DNA of 64,000 nucleotides from JAWKRB01 sp041389885 (lineage in GTDB: Bacteria; Myxococcota_A; Polyangia; Polyangiales; Ga0077539), in assembly GCA_041389885.1 (NCBI GenBank), contig JAWKRB010000008.1:124001-188000 (forward strand), given 5' to 3'. Shown piece by piece: positions 16,671-25,113 of the stretch (position 1 is the stretch's first letter; every line of letters starts with the position of its first letter). The notes under the pieces are model-generated. The model made no database searches. It saw only the letters and a list, made by a program, of their open reading frames with translations, and had not been told where the DNA came from. The translations under genes and the position numbers were made by a program.

Positions 16671-17641
16671 GGACCTCTCTCCTCGCCGCGCTCCTCGCCC
16701 TCGCGCCCGCCGCGAGCGCGCAAGAACCCTTGCGGCGCATCGACTTCGCGTGGGTCCGAGGCCCCGACGCCGCCCGCTGCGCGCCGCGCGGCGCGGTGCT
16801 GCGAGCCGTGCGCGCGCGGGTGGGCCACGACCCCTTCGACGCGTCTGCTGAGGTCTCGGCCGAGGTCTACGTCACCCGCGCCCAGGGCCTCTGGCGCGCG
16901 ACCCTCACGCTCCGCGACGCGCGCGGCGACGTGACCCTGCGGCGCGACCTGAGCGACGACGGAGACGGCTGCGAGACGCTCACCGACGCGGTGGTCGAGA
17001 GCCTCGCGCTGGCCCTCGACCCGGTCGCGCCCGAGCCCGCGCCCGTCGCGGAGCCGGTCTCGGTCCCGGCGCCCGCGCCCGCACCTCCGCCCGCGAGGGT
17101 CCCCTCGCCCGCGCCCCGCGAGGACGTGTCTCCGCGCGTGCGCACGAGCGTGAGCGCCGAGCTCCTCGCGGGCGCGGTGCCGGGATGGTCGCCCGGCTTT
17201 CGCTGGCGCCTCGAGGCCTCGCTCCCGCCGCGGGGGATGCGGCTCTGGGGCGAGATGGCCATCACCCCCGAGCGGCGCACCGACGCGCCCGAGGAGCACT
17301 GGTCCTTCGGGATGACGCGGGCGGCGAGCGGGCTGTGCTACGGCGCCTCGCCCTCGCGTCGCTTCGACCTCTCCGCGTGCGGCGGCGCGACGCTGGGGCT
17401 CGTGCACGGCGTCGCCCACCGCGGCGCCCCGGTCGCCCCCGGGAACTACCTCTGGTTCGCCCTCACCGCCGCCGGGCGCGCGGCGCTGCACCTGCACCCC
17501 CGCGTGGCCCTCGCCCTCGACGTCGAGGGGCACATCGCCCTGGCGCGCAACACCTTCGTCGTGCTGGGGCGCGACGCGCCGGTGTACGTGCAGGGCGTGC
17601 TCGCGCTCGCGCTGTCCGCGGGCGTCGAGGCCGCGTTTTGA
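16667..17641 (+). CDS. Secreted outer-membrane-type protein in the ECF sigma operon
   Basis: The 324-residue product starts at a GTG overlapping the previous stop and has a Sec signal peptide (LLAALLALAPAASAQ). An N-terminal domain of about 110 residues is followed by a Pro/Ala/Val linker (PAPAPAPPPARVPSPAP, about 125-150). The C-terminal half has alternating hydrophobic strands and ends in Phe (SAGVEAAF), as many outer-membrane beta barrels do. No enzyme motif is evident. It is the third gene of the sigma/membrane-partner/secreted-protein set and may be a target or a sensor of the regulatory pair. The function is unknown. Confidence 0.72.
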   Translation: MRTSLLAALLALAPAASAQEPLRRIDFAWVRGPDAARCAPRGAVLRAVRARVGHDPFDASAEVSAEVYVTRAQGLWRATLTLRDARGDVTLRRDLSDDGDGCETLTDAVVESLALALDPVAPEPAPVAEPVSVPAPAPAPPPARVPSPAPREDVSPRVRTSVSAELLAGAVPGWSPGFRWRLEASLPPRGMRLWGEMAITPERRTDAPEEHWSFGMTRAASGLCYGASPSRRFDLSACGGATLGLVHGVAHRGAPVAPGNYLWFALTAAGRAALHLHPRVALALDVEGHIALARNTFVVLGRDAPVYVQGVLALALSAGVEAAF

Positions 17642-17751
17642 TCGCCGCACGAATTCGTGAAGGCCGGGTGCGCGCGCCCGCAATCGTGGGCGTAGGGACG
17701 ACGCGAGGCGCCAGCGACGGCGCCGCGGAGGTCCCCGTGAAGGAGCGAGGG

Positions 17752-19056
17752 ATGAATCGCAGGCGGACGGGTGTGCACGGGTCTCTGGGCGCCGCGGCGG
17801 CGCTGCTGGCGGGGTGCTTGAACAACGTGGTGACCGTCGCGGACGAGCGCGCCGACGCGGCGACGAGCGAGTCGCCCGCGGAGGGCGCGGGCGCCGTCGA
17901 CCTGCTCGTGGTGATCGACAACTCCGGCTCGATGCGCGTGGGCCAGGACTCTTTCAACAACTACGCCTCGGCCCTCACCAGCGCGCTCGTCGAGCAGCAC
18001 GGCGCCCGCGACGTGCGCGTGGGCGTGATCTCCACCGACCTCGGGACCGGCGGCGCGGCCCCCCTCCCCGGCTGCGCCGCGCCTAACGGAGACGACGCGG
18101 TGCTCAACCCCCGCGCGCGCGGCGAGGGCACGCGGGGGAGGAGCCTCGCCGAGCTCCCCGCGCCGATCTTCTGCGGCGGCTTCGAGAGCTCCCCCTTCAT
18201 CACCCTGCGCGCGAGCGACGACGCGATGCTGCGCTACTGGGCGCCCAGCTGCCACGCGACGCTCGGGACCGCGGGGTGCGGGGTGGAGCAGCCGCTGGAG
18301 GCCGCGCTCCGCGCGCTCACGTCGCAGGCCGGAGCGTCGGGGCCCAACGCGGGCTTTCTGCGCCGCGACGCGGTGCTCGCGGTGCTGGTGGTCAGCGACG
18401 AGGACGACGGCTCCGTGCGCGACTGCCGCCAGCACGACGGCGTCGGCCCCTGCGTCGACGCGCGCTCGGTGTGGGACCCGAGCGCCAGTGAGTGGGCGCA
18501 CCCCGACCTCAACCTCCGCTTCTACATGTACTCCCCACAGAGCGCGCAGGACCCGACCTGGCCCGTCGACCGTTACGTCGACCCGCAGCGCCTGAACCGC
18601 GGGCTCCTCGGCCTCAAGCCGGGACACCCCGAGCGCGTGGTCTTCGGCGCGGTCACGGGCGTGCCCCTCGCGCTCCCCACGCGCGCCGACGGGGGGACCG
18701 ACTGGCGCGCGCTCCTCGGCGCGTCGCCCGACGGCCGCGACGGATACGCCGGCGACAGCGCCGAAGGTCGCGTCTCGATGCGCGCCGCCGACCTCGACCC
18801 GGCCTGCCCCACCCGCGTCGTACCCGCTTGCCGCGCAAGGGGATCGGACGCGCTACGGGCCGGTTGCGACCTCGCGTCGCAGTACTACGCGTGGCCCGCG
18901 AGACGTCTCGCCGAGGTGGCGCGACGCCTGGACGAGTCGGTTCTCTGCGGCGGCGCGCCCTGTCGCAACGGCATGGTCGCGTCGATCTGCGACGCGGGCG
19001 ACTCGTCGCCGCTCTCGCGCTTCGCGGGGATGGTCGCGCGCCGCATCGTGCGCTGA
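17752..19056 (+). CDS. Lipoprotein with a von Willebrand factor A domain
   Basis: The 434-residue protein has a lipoprotein signal with lipobox LLAGC (Cys22), a short acidic linker, then a VWA domain that begins DLLVVIDNSGSM with the metal-site pattern D56-x-S58-x-S60. Ten or so cysteines are spread through the mature protein (for example CGGFESSP, CDLASQYY), which suggests disulfides in an extracytoplasmic location. The chosen ATG has GAGGG immediately upstream. A GTG five codons earlier is possible but weaker. Such VWA lipoproteins are abundant in myxobacteria, and their ligands are mostly unknown. Confidence 0.85.
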   Translation: MNRRRTGVHGSLGAAAALLAGCLNNVVTVADERADAATSESPAEGAGAVDLLVVIDNSGSMRVGQDSFNNYASALTSALVEQHGARDVRVGVISTDLGTGGAAPLPGCAAPNGDDAVLNPRARGEGTRGRSLAELPAPIFCGGFESSPFITLRASDDAMLRYWAPSCHATLGTAGCGVEQPLEAALRALTSQAGASGPNAGFLRRDAVLAVLVVSDEDDGSVRDCRQHDGVGPCVDARSVWDPSASEWAHPDLNLRFYMYSPQSAQDPTWPVDRYVDPQRLNRGLLGLKPGHPERVVFGAVTGVPLALPTRADGGTDWRALLGASPDGRDGYAGDSAEGRVSMRAADLDPACPTRVVPACRARGSDALRAGCDLASQYYAWPARRLAEVARRLDESVLCGGAPCRNGMVASICDAGDSSPLSRFAGMVARRIVR

Positions 19057-19081
19057 GCGCTACGCCGCGGCGTCACGACCC

Positions 19082-19098
19082 GAGGGCGGGGAGCCCTC
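19082..19098. terminator. Short hairpin between convergent genes
   Basis: A perfect 6-bp stem, GAGGGC with GCCCTC, and a 5-base loop lie between the convergent VWA lipoprotein and tetR-type genes. There is no T tract, so a role as a bidirectional terminator is only suggested by position. Confidence 0.35.
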
Positions 19099-19157
19099 CC
19101 AGGCCGAGCGTGGACCGCGCGCGCTGGGCCTCGCCGCCCTCGTCGCGCCGGACGGGA

Positions 19158-19766
19158 TCACCCGCCCCGCGAGCCTCCCTCGCGCAGCGGCAGGCACATC
19201 GCCCGCGCCGCCACCGCCATCGCCTGCGAGAACCCGTCGCGGCTCGCGCCGTGCTTGAGCCCCCGCGCCGTGGCGTAGAGCGTCTCGGCGAGCTGCCGCG
19301 CGCTGAGCCTCGCCGGGCGGTACGCCGCCGCGAGGCCGCCCTTGCGCATGGCGGCGGCCACCGCGTCGACGAAGGCCGCCTCGCGCTCGGCCACCAGCGG
19401 GCCCGCGAGGGCGAGGGTGGCCTCGACCAGGTCGGTCGCGCTCTCGCCCGCGGCGCCCAGGTACGGGCCCACCCACGCCTCGAAGGCCGCGCCGAGGCGC
19501 GCGTCGAGGGGGCGCGAGGGGGCGCCGAGGGCGGCCGTCGCCCCCGCCATCGCGTCGTCGAAGAAGCGCCGCACGGCCGCGCAGAAGAGGTCTTCTTTCG
19601 CCGCGAAGTGCAGGTAGAGCGCCTGACGCGAGACCCCCGCGGCCCTCGCCACCTCGTCCATCGAGGTCTTGCGAAAGCCGTAGCGCAAGAAGACCGCCAG
19701 CGCGGCCTCTTCTAGCCGCCGCCGCCGGGCCTCGCCCGCCGCGCCTCGCTCCGCCGACTCGCTCAT
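19158..19766 (-). CDS. TetR/AcrR family transcriptional repressor
   Basis: The 202-residue protein has an N-terminal TetR helix-turn-helix (about residues 15-60; recognition region VARAAGVSRQALYLHFAAKE) and an all-helical ligand-binding C-terminal domain. It faces the VTT-domain gene across 79 bases that contain a 26-bp inverted repeat overlapping its own predicted minus-35 box. Self-repression and control of the divergent operon are therefore likely. The inducer is unknown. The Phe-rich segment DLFCAAVRRFFDDAM begins the ligand domain. Confidence 0.93.
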   Translation of the reverse strand: MSESAERGAAGEARRRRLEEAALAVFLRYGFRKTSMDEVARAAGVSRQALYLHFAAKEDLFCAAVRRFFDDAMAGATAALGAPSRPLDARLGAAFEAWVGPYLGAAGESATDLVEATLALAGPLVAEREAAFVDAVAAAMRKGGLAAAYRPARLSARQLAETLYATARGLKHGASRDGFSQAMAVAARAMCLPLREGGSRGG

Positions 19767-19778
19767 CCTGCGACGGTC

Positions 19779-19804
19779 TTTACAACATGGATCAAAGTTG
19801 TCAA
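19779..19804. promoter_or_regulatory. Inverted repeat, probable TetR operator
   Basis: The arms TTTACAAC and GTTGTCAA match at 7 of 8 positions around a 10-base centre, giving a 26-bp near-palindrome. The right arm is itself TTGACAAC on the minus strand and so includes a consensus TTGACA box reading toward the tetR-type gene. The low-GC island stands out from the GC-rich surroundings. Confidence 0.72.
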
Positions 19805-19811
19805 CCGCGTC

Positions 19812-19839
19812 TTGACACCCCGGGGGCCGGGGCTATGGT
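19812..19839 (+). promoter_or_regulatory. Sigma-70-type promoter for the VTT/MBL operon
   Basis: TTGACA at 19812-19817 is followed after 16 bases by TATGGT at 19834-19839, just ahead of the GTG at 19846. The operator ends eight bases upstream, close enough for the repressor to block polymerase. The leader would be almost absent, which leaves some doubt. Confidence 0.5.
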
Positions 19840-19845
19840 GGCGCC

Positions 19846-20508
19846 GTGCCCTCGCCGCGCCCCCCTCGACTCGCCCGCGCCGCCCTCGCGGCGACGGCCG
19901 CCGCCGCGCTGATCGCTGCGTGGCGCCTGGGGCTGCTCGAGGTGTTCAGCGACCCGGCCCGCACGCGGGCGGCGGTGCTGGCGCTGGGCCCATGGGGGCA
20001 GCTGGCCTTCGTCGGGGCCTACGCGGCGCTGCAGCCCTTCGGGGTGCCGGGCACGGCGTTCATCCTCGCGGCGGCGCTGATCTGGCCCTGGCCGACGGCG
20101 TTCGCGCTGTCGATGGCGGGCACGATGGCGGCGAGCGTGGTGGGCTTCTCCTTCGCGCGCTTCATCGCGCGGGACTGGGTGTCGTCGCGCATCCCCGCGC
20201 GCTTTCGCGCGTACGACGAGGCGCTCGCCCGGCGGGGCTTCGCCACGGTGTTCGCGCTCCGGCTGATCTTCTGGATGCCGCCGATGCTCCACGCCTTCTT
20301 CGGGGTCTCTCGGGTGCCCTTCTGGACGCACTTCTGGGGCTCCGTCGCCGGCTACGTGCCGCCGCTGCTGGTGACCGCGTACTTCGGCGAGCGCGCCCTC
20401 CGCTTCGCCCGCGAGCTCCCCGCGTCGGTGTGGGCGGGCGCAGCCCTGGCGCTCGTCGCCGCGGCGGGGGTCTACCTGCTCCGGCGCCGCCCCACCCCTC
20501 AACCCTGA
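19846..20508 (+). CDS. TVP38/TMEM64 (VTT/DedA-like) membrane protein
   Basis: The 220-residue integral membrane protein belongs to the VTT/SNARE-associated domain family (TVP38, DedA). The conserved re-entrant region is QPFGVPGTAFILAAALIWPW, the FALSMAGTMAASVVGFSFAR segment contains the helix following it, and FALRLIFWMPPMLHAFFGVS matches the second conserved loop. Family members handle lipid scrambling or flipping; the bacterial substrate is not read from sequence. It starts at GTG and lies only 9 bases before the metallo-hydrolase gene, so the two form one unit divergent from tetR. Confidence 0.9.
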   Translation: MPSPRPPRLARAALAATAAAALIAAWRLGLLEVFSDPARTRAAVLALGPWGQLAFVGAYAALQPFGVPGTAFILAAALIWPWPTAFALSMAGTMAASVVGFSFARFIARDWVSSRIPARFRAYDEALARRGFATVFALRLIFWMPPMLHAFFGVSRVPFWTHFWGSVAGYVPPLLVTAYFGERALRFARELPASVWAGAALALVAAAGVYLLRRRPTPQP

Positions 20509-20517
20509 GGTGCTCTG

Positions 20518-21555
20518 ATGATCGATGATCAGGCCCGTCGCCTCGGCCTCCGCGCCGAGCGCACGCACGCGTCCCCGCAGTTCTCCGACGGCCGCTTTCG
20601 CAACCCCTCGGGGGCGACGCCCTCGCTCAGCGGCCCGTCGCTCCCGCTGATCGGCGAGTATTTCTTCGGCGGCGGTCGCCGCGAGCCCTCGGCGCCGCTG
20701 CCGGTCGAAGACCCCCGCGAGGCGTGGTCGCGCCCCGGCGACACCGATCTTCGCGTGACCTGGCTGGGTCACAGCACGGTGCTCCTCGAGATCGACGGGC
20801 GGCGGGTGCTCACCGATCCGGTCTTCGGCGAGCGCGCGTCGCCGGTGTCGTTCGCGGGCCCGCGGAGGTTTCACCCGGTGCCCGTGTCCCTCGACGCGCT
20901 GCCGCCGCTCGACGCGGTGCTGCTCTCGCACGACCACTTCGACCACCTCTGCCGCGAGACCATGACGGCCCTCGCGCGCCGTCGCGTGCCGGTGGTCACC
21001 GCCCTCGGCGTGGGGGCGCACCTCGAGTCCTTCGGGGTCGACCCCGCGGTGATCACCGAGCTCGACTGGGGCGAGCGCGCCGAGGTCGGCGGCCTCGATT
21101 TCACCGCCACGCCGTCGCAGCACTTCTCGGGGCGCGGGGTGACCGGCCGCGACCGCACGCTCTGGGCGTCGTGGGTGGTGTCGGGCGCGCGGCGCAAGGT
21201 GTTCTTCTCGGGCGACACGGGGCTCACGCCGGCCTTCGCCGACATCGGCCGGGCGCACGGCCCCTTCGACCTCGTGATGCTCGAGGTCGGCGCGTTTCAC
21301 CCGGCGTGGAAGAGCATTCACCTCGGCCCCGAGAACGCCCTCGCGGCCTTCGAGATGCTCGGCGGCGGCACGCTCCTCCCGGTGCACTGGGGGACCTTCA
21401 ACCTCGCGCTGCACGACTGGGACGAGCCCGCCGAGACGCTGGTGACCCTCGCGGGCGAGCGCGGCGCGCGGGTGATCACGCCCCCCATCGGCCGCGCGTT
21501 CGAGCCCGAGCGGGTCGAGGGCCCGACGCCCTGGTGGCGCGCCGTGCCTCGCTGA
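20518..21555 (+). CDS. Metallo-beta-lactamase-fold hydrolase, NAPE-PLD/UlaG-like
   Basis: This 345-residue protein has the metallo-beta-lactamase fold of the NAPE-phospholipase D/UlaG/RomA branch. The zinc motif is SHDHFDH at 137-143, preceded by VTWLGHSTVLLEIDGRRVLTDPVF, of which LGHS is typical. Further ligands are likely H in SQHFSGRG, D in FSGDTG and H in LLPVHWGTF. NAPE-PLD relatives cleave N-acyl phosphatidylethanolamine, which would fit the upstream VTT membrane-lipid protein, but the substrate is inference. A strong hairpin follows the stop. Confidence 0.9.
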   Translation: MIDDQARRLGLRAERTHASPQFSDGRFRNPSGATPSLSGPSLPLIGEYFFGGGRREPSAPLPVEDPREAWSRPGDTDLRVTWLGHSTVLLEIDGRRVLTDPVFGERASPVSFAGPRRFHPVPVSLDALPPLDAVLLSHDHFDHLCRETMTALARRRVPVVTALGVGAHLESFGVDPAVITELDWGERAEVGGLDFTATPSQHFSGRGVTGRDRTLWASWVVSGARRKVFFSGDTGLTPAFADIGRAHGPFDLVMLEVGAFHPAWKSIHLGPENALAAFEMLGGGTLLPVHWGTFNLALHDWDEPAETLVTLAGERGARVITPPIGRAFEPERVEGPTPWWRAVPR

Positions 21556-21561
21556 GACACC

Positions 21562-21577
21562 GCCCTCGAGCGAGGGC
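21562..21577 (+). terminator. Hairpin after the MBL-fold gene
   Basis: A perfect 6-bp stem, GCCCTC with GAGGGC, and a 4-base loop begin seven bases after the stop codon and are followed by CCCCC. It is likely to end the VTT/MBL transcript, though there is no T tract. The remainder of the gap to 21752 shows no gene. Confidence 0.45.
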
Positions 21578-21752
21578 CCCCGCGGCGCCGGGAGCGTGGG
21601 TCAGGCCGGCGCGCCGCGCGGACTGCGCGCCGCGTGGCGCGGCCTCCGCGCGGTCGTGAACCCGCGCGAAATCGCGGCTGGGGCCGCAGTAGCCTCGTCT
21701 CGGTTCGCGCCCGCCCCGCGCGCCTTCGCCCTCTGCACCGCCGGAGTTCGCC

Positions 21753-23456
21753 ATGGCCTCACCCACCCGCTCGCGAGCGCCGACGGCCGCCTCGACGGCC
21801 CGCTGGCGCCCCTCGCCCGAGGCCCTGATCGCCCTCGCGTTCGCCCTCGTCGCCGCGCTCGTGGGGCGCACCGGGCGCCTCCCAGACGACGAGGGATACC
21901 TCACCTTCATCGGCGCCTCGATCACGGCGAAGGAGCCGCTGGCGGGGCTGTTCTTTCAGAAGGTCCACCCCGCGATCAGCGCGCTCTACGCGCCCGCCGC
22001 GCGCCTCGGGTGGGGCGCCTTTCTGCTCGCGCACGCGGCCACCGGCGGCCTCGGCTTGTACCTCCTGGGGCGGGTGGCGCGGCGCGTCTCCAGCGGCCCG
22101 GCGTGGCTGCCGCCGCTGATCGTGGCGACGTCGCCGCTCTACTTTCTGAGCGCCGCGACGGGGCAGTCGAACAGCGCCGCGCTGCTCTTTCTCGCGGGCG
22201 CCATCGCGTTGTCGCTGAGGGGCCCCGACGCGCAGCTGGCCGCGGGCGTCGTGACCGCCGCGGGGCTCTGGACCCGCTACGAATTCGCGCCCTATTTCTT
22301 CGCGCTGGTGGCGGTCGACGTGCTCCACCTCCGCCGCGCCCGCCTGGCCGCGGGCTTCTCGCTGGCGGCGCTCGCGTACATCCTCGCCGGGGCCTGCTAT
22401 CACCGCGACCCGCGCTGGATCTTCACGCACCCCCCAGTGCTGCTCCACGGCCTCGCCGCGCCCTCGACGCTGCGGCTGGCGCACGGGCGCGAGGGGATGG
22501 CCTCGCTGCTCTCCGGGCTCTTTCTGGTCTCGCCGGTCGCGCTGCTGCCGCTGGCCATCGAGACCCGACGGATGCCCCCGCTCGGCCGGCGCGCGGCGCA
22601 GCTCCTCGCCGCGCTGCTGGTCCTTCAGCTCAGCCTGCCCCAGCTCGGGCTGCTCTTCAATTTCGACTACAACCCCAGGTACTTCCTGTGTCACCTGCCG
22701 CTGATCGCGCTGCTGGCGTCGGAGTTCACCGCGCACGCCGCGCCCGACTGGCGCCGCGCCGCCGCCCTCGCGGCCGCGGGCGCCGCGATCACCCCGCTGC
22801 TCCCGCCAGGCTTTCGGGCGCTCACGGCGGGGCTGCTCTTCGTGCTCCCGTTGCTCACGCTGTTCTGGCTCGCGCGCGCGTCGAGCACCGCGGGCGCGGC
22901 GCTGCTCGGGACGCTCCTCGCTCCCCTCACGCTCGGCGGCTCCGTCTCGTCGCTGCCGCTGCCGGGGCTCTCGCGCGCCGTGTCGTTCGTCTCGGCCACC
23001 CCCGCCGACGTCCCAGTCTACACGAACGTGCACCAGCTGCAGTCGCTCCTGGACGCGCGGCGAGACGGGAGGCGGGTTCGCTACCTCGCGGGCGTCGACA
23101 TGATCCACGAGCTCGCGGGCGTGCTGGGCGAGCGGCCCAATCGACAGTCTGACGCCGTCTTTCGCGCGCTCACCCCGATGTTCTACGGCCGCGCGCTCTG
23201 GCCCTGCGAGCTGCCGCACCGCGCCCCCGCGGGGAGCCTGCTGGTGCTCGGCCTGCGCGACCGCGCCGCGAGGGTCTACGACCTGCGCGCGTGGACCCGG
23301 GCCTCGACCCTGGTGCTCTCGTCTGAGCTCGTCACCGTGTGGCGCGCGCCCCGCCCCGTCGACGTGCCCGGCCTGCCGCCGCCCGCGGAGATGTCGGCCT
23401 CGACGTTCCGTCTCCCCTGCGCCGCCTCACGGAGCTCCCTCGTACCGAGGCAGTGA
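21753..23456 (+). CDS. Polytopic membrane protein, glycosyltransferase (GT-C)-like
   Basis: The 567-residue protein has roughly eleven membrane segments between about residues 25 and 400 and a C-terminal soluble part. Near the N-terminus, after the first membrane helix, DDEGYLTFIGASITAKEPL has the acidic pair of GT-C (ArnT/PMT-like) glycosyltransferases, where such residues in the first periplasmic loop bind substrate. FNFDYNPRYFLCHLPLIALL resembles the later conserved region. The GT-C call is by topology and motif only. The 3' end overlaps the convergent radical SAM gene by 30 bases. Confidence 0.75.
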   Translation: MASPTRSRAPTAASTARWRPSPEALIALAFALVAALVGRTGRLPDDEGYLTFIGASITAKEPLAGLFFQKVHPAISALYAPAARLGWGAFLLAHAATGGLGLYLLGRVARRVSSGPAWLPPLIVATSPLYFLSAATGQSNSAALLFLAGAIALSLRGPDAQLAAGVVTAAGLWTRYEFAPYFFALVAVDVLHLRRARLAAGFSLAALAYILAGACYHRDPRWIFTHPPVLLHGLAAPSTLRLAHGREGMASLLSGLFLVSPVALLPLAIETRRMPPLGRRAAQLLAALLVLQLSLPQLGLLFNFDYNPRYFLCHLPLIALLASEFTAHAAPDWRRAAALAAAGAAITPLLPPGFRALTAGLLFVLPLLTLFWLARASSTAGAALLGTLLAPLTLGGSVSSLPLPGLSRAVSFVSATPADVPVYTNVHQLQSLLDARRDGRRVRYLAGVDMIHELAGVLGERPNRQSDAVFRALTPMFYGRALWPCELPHRAPAGSLLVLGLRDRAARVYDLRAWTRASTLVLSSELVTVWRAPRPVDVPGLPPPAEMSASTFRLPCAASRSSLVPRQ

Positions 23457-25031
23457 GACCCTGCGCGGCCGCTCCGTCGTCGGCGGCGGCCTCCTCCGCG
23501 GCGGCCGGGGCGCGGCGCCCAGCAGGCGCTCCTGCAGCGCCCGCGCGCCGTGCATCGCGTAGTGCCGAACGTACGCGTACAGGTCCGCGTCGCGGTGCCG
23601 CGCGGCGTTGACCCCGTCGAGGGCAGCGCCGATCGCCCCCGCGAGGGCGGGCGAGAGGCGAGGCACGTGGTGCGCCCGCGCCCTCTCGCGCACGGCGGCG
23701 GGGAGCATCGGCAGCGCGCGAAACAGCAGGTCGTAGCGCTGGTAGAAGGCCGCGCGGTCGTGGTCCCGCCCGTGCGCGAGGTGGTGAAAGAGCCGGGTGC
23801 GCCCGCGGTGAATCTCGGCGAGCTCGCCGTCGGAGATGAGCCCCTGCGCGTGGGCGTCGCGGGTGAGGTCGATGCCCGGCAGGTGCGTGAGCCAGTAGGT
23901 GCTCACGCGCCCCGGCGGGTGCCTCACGAAGAGCTCGCGGGCCAGCTCCTGCGCCTCGGGGGGCTCGCCGGGGAGGCCGAGCATGTGGTCGAGGTTCATG
24001 CGAATCCCCGAGGCGTGCAGGGCCTCGAGGGCGCGCTCCAGGTGCGCCTCGCGCTCCATGCGCAGGAGCTGCTTGCGCTTGTACTCCGGGTCGGCCGACT
24101 GCACGCCCATCTGGATGCGGTCGCACCCCGCGTCGCGCAGCATCTCGGCGAGCTCACGGTCGATGAACCTCGGGTGCACCAGGCACGAGAACGGCACGCC
24201 GACCTCGCGGCGGTACCGCGGGAGAAAGCGCCGGAGCCACGCGCGGTCGAGGGTGAAGATGTCGTCTTCGAAATCGACGTGGCGAAGCGAGTAGCGCGCG
24301 TTCATCTCCAGCAGCTCGCCCATTACGTTCTCGACGCTGCGTCGCCGCACGTAGCGGCCTCCGTCCTCGCCGGGGAGCCGCGCGAAGAAGTTGTTGAAGC
24401 AGAAGGTGCACCGGTAGGGGCAGCCTCGCCCGGTCATCGTGAGGTAGTTGTCGCCCAGGCGAACGTGCCCCTCCCAGAGCGCCTTGTCCCACCAGGGGAG
24501 CGCGTCGAGGTCTTGAATGAACGACGACGCGGCGCCGCGCACGACCTCGCCCCCGGCGCCGCGCCAGTGGAGGTTGGGGATGGGCGCGTCGGGCGGCCCC
24601 GGCCGGCCGCGGCGGGCCTCGAGCGCGTCGCAGAGCGCGACGAGGGCCTCTTCGCCCTCGCCCACGCACACGTAGTCGACCTGAGGGTTCTCGAGGCACA
24701 CGTCGGGCACCGCCGAGGGGTGCACGCCGCCGAAGATCACCGGCACGTCGAGGCGCGCGCGAACGCGGGCGGCGATGTCGAGGGCCCAGGTGTACGTCGG
24801 CGTGAGCACGCTGAAGGCCACGAGGTCGGGCGCATCGGCCACTACCTCGTCGACCACCCGCGCCTCGCTCTGAAACAGCCGCCCGAGGGCCGGGATCTCA
24901 AGGTAGTACCGGTCGGCGAAGAGCGCGGGGTCGAAGACCAGCGACGTGTCGTGACCCGCCCGGCGGAGCACCGCGGAGAGGATCGAGATCCCGAGCTGCT
25001 CCTGCCCCAACGCGACGAACACGACCTTCAT
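23427..25031 (-). CDS. B12-binding-domain radical SAM protein
   Basis: The 534-residue protein has an N-terminal Rossmann-like B12-binding domain (about 1-140; MKVVFVALGQEQLGISILSA) and a radical SAM domain whose 4Fe-4S cluster motif is C204-PYR-C208-TF-C211. This is the architecture of methyltransferases and cyclases of the BchE/HpnP type. The domain lacks the His of a classical DxHxxG B12-ligand motif as far as I can see, so cobalamin may bind base-off without it or not at all. Downstream, DHMLGLPGE is the usual radical SAM strand. The start MKVVFVALG was chosen because the open frame upstream is not conserved-looking. The substrate is unknown. Confidence 0.88.
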   Translation of the reverse strand: MKVVFVALGQEQLGISILSAVLRRAGHDTSLVFDPALFADRYYLEIPALGRLFQSEARVVDEVVADAPDLVAFSVLTPTYTWALDIAARVRARLDVPVIFGGVHPSAVPDVCLENPQVDYVCVGEGEEALVALCDALEARRGRPGPPDAPIPNLHWRGAGGEVVRGAASSFIQDLDALPWWDKALWEGHVRLGDNYLTMTGRGCPYRCTFCFNNFFARLPGEDGGRYVRRRSVENVMGELLEMNARYSLRHVDFEDDIFTLDRAWLRRFLPRYRREVGVPFSCLVHPRFIDRELAEMLRDAGCDRIQMGVQSADPEYKRKQLLRMEREAHLERALEALHASGIRMNLDHMLGLPGEPPEAQELARELFVRHPPGRVSTYWLTHLPGIDLTRDAHAQGLISDGELAEIHRGRTRLFHHLAHGRDHDRAAFYQRYDLLFRALPMLPAAVRERARAHHVPRLSPALAGAIGAALDGVNAARHRDADLYAYVRHYAMHGARALQERLLGAAPRPPRRRPPPTTERPRRVSLPRYEGAP

Positions 25032-25113
25032 GGTCGGATCGTAGAGAAGCGCCGCGGACCCACTTCTGAGGGTCGCCCCCCGCAGGCGCCGAAACGCCCC
25101 GTGGTGATGGTTC

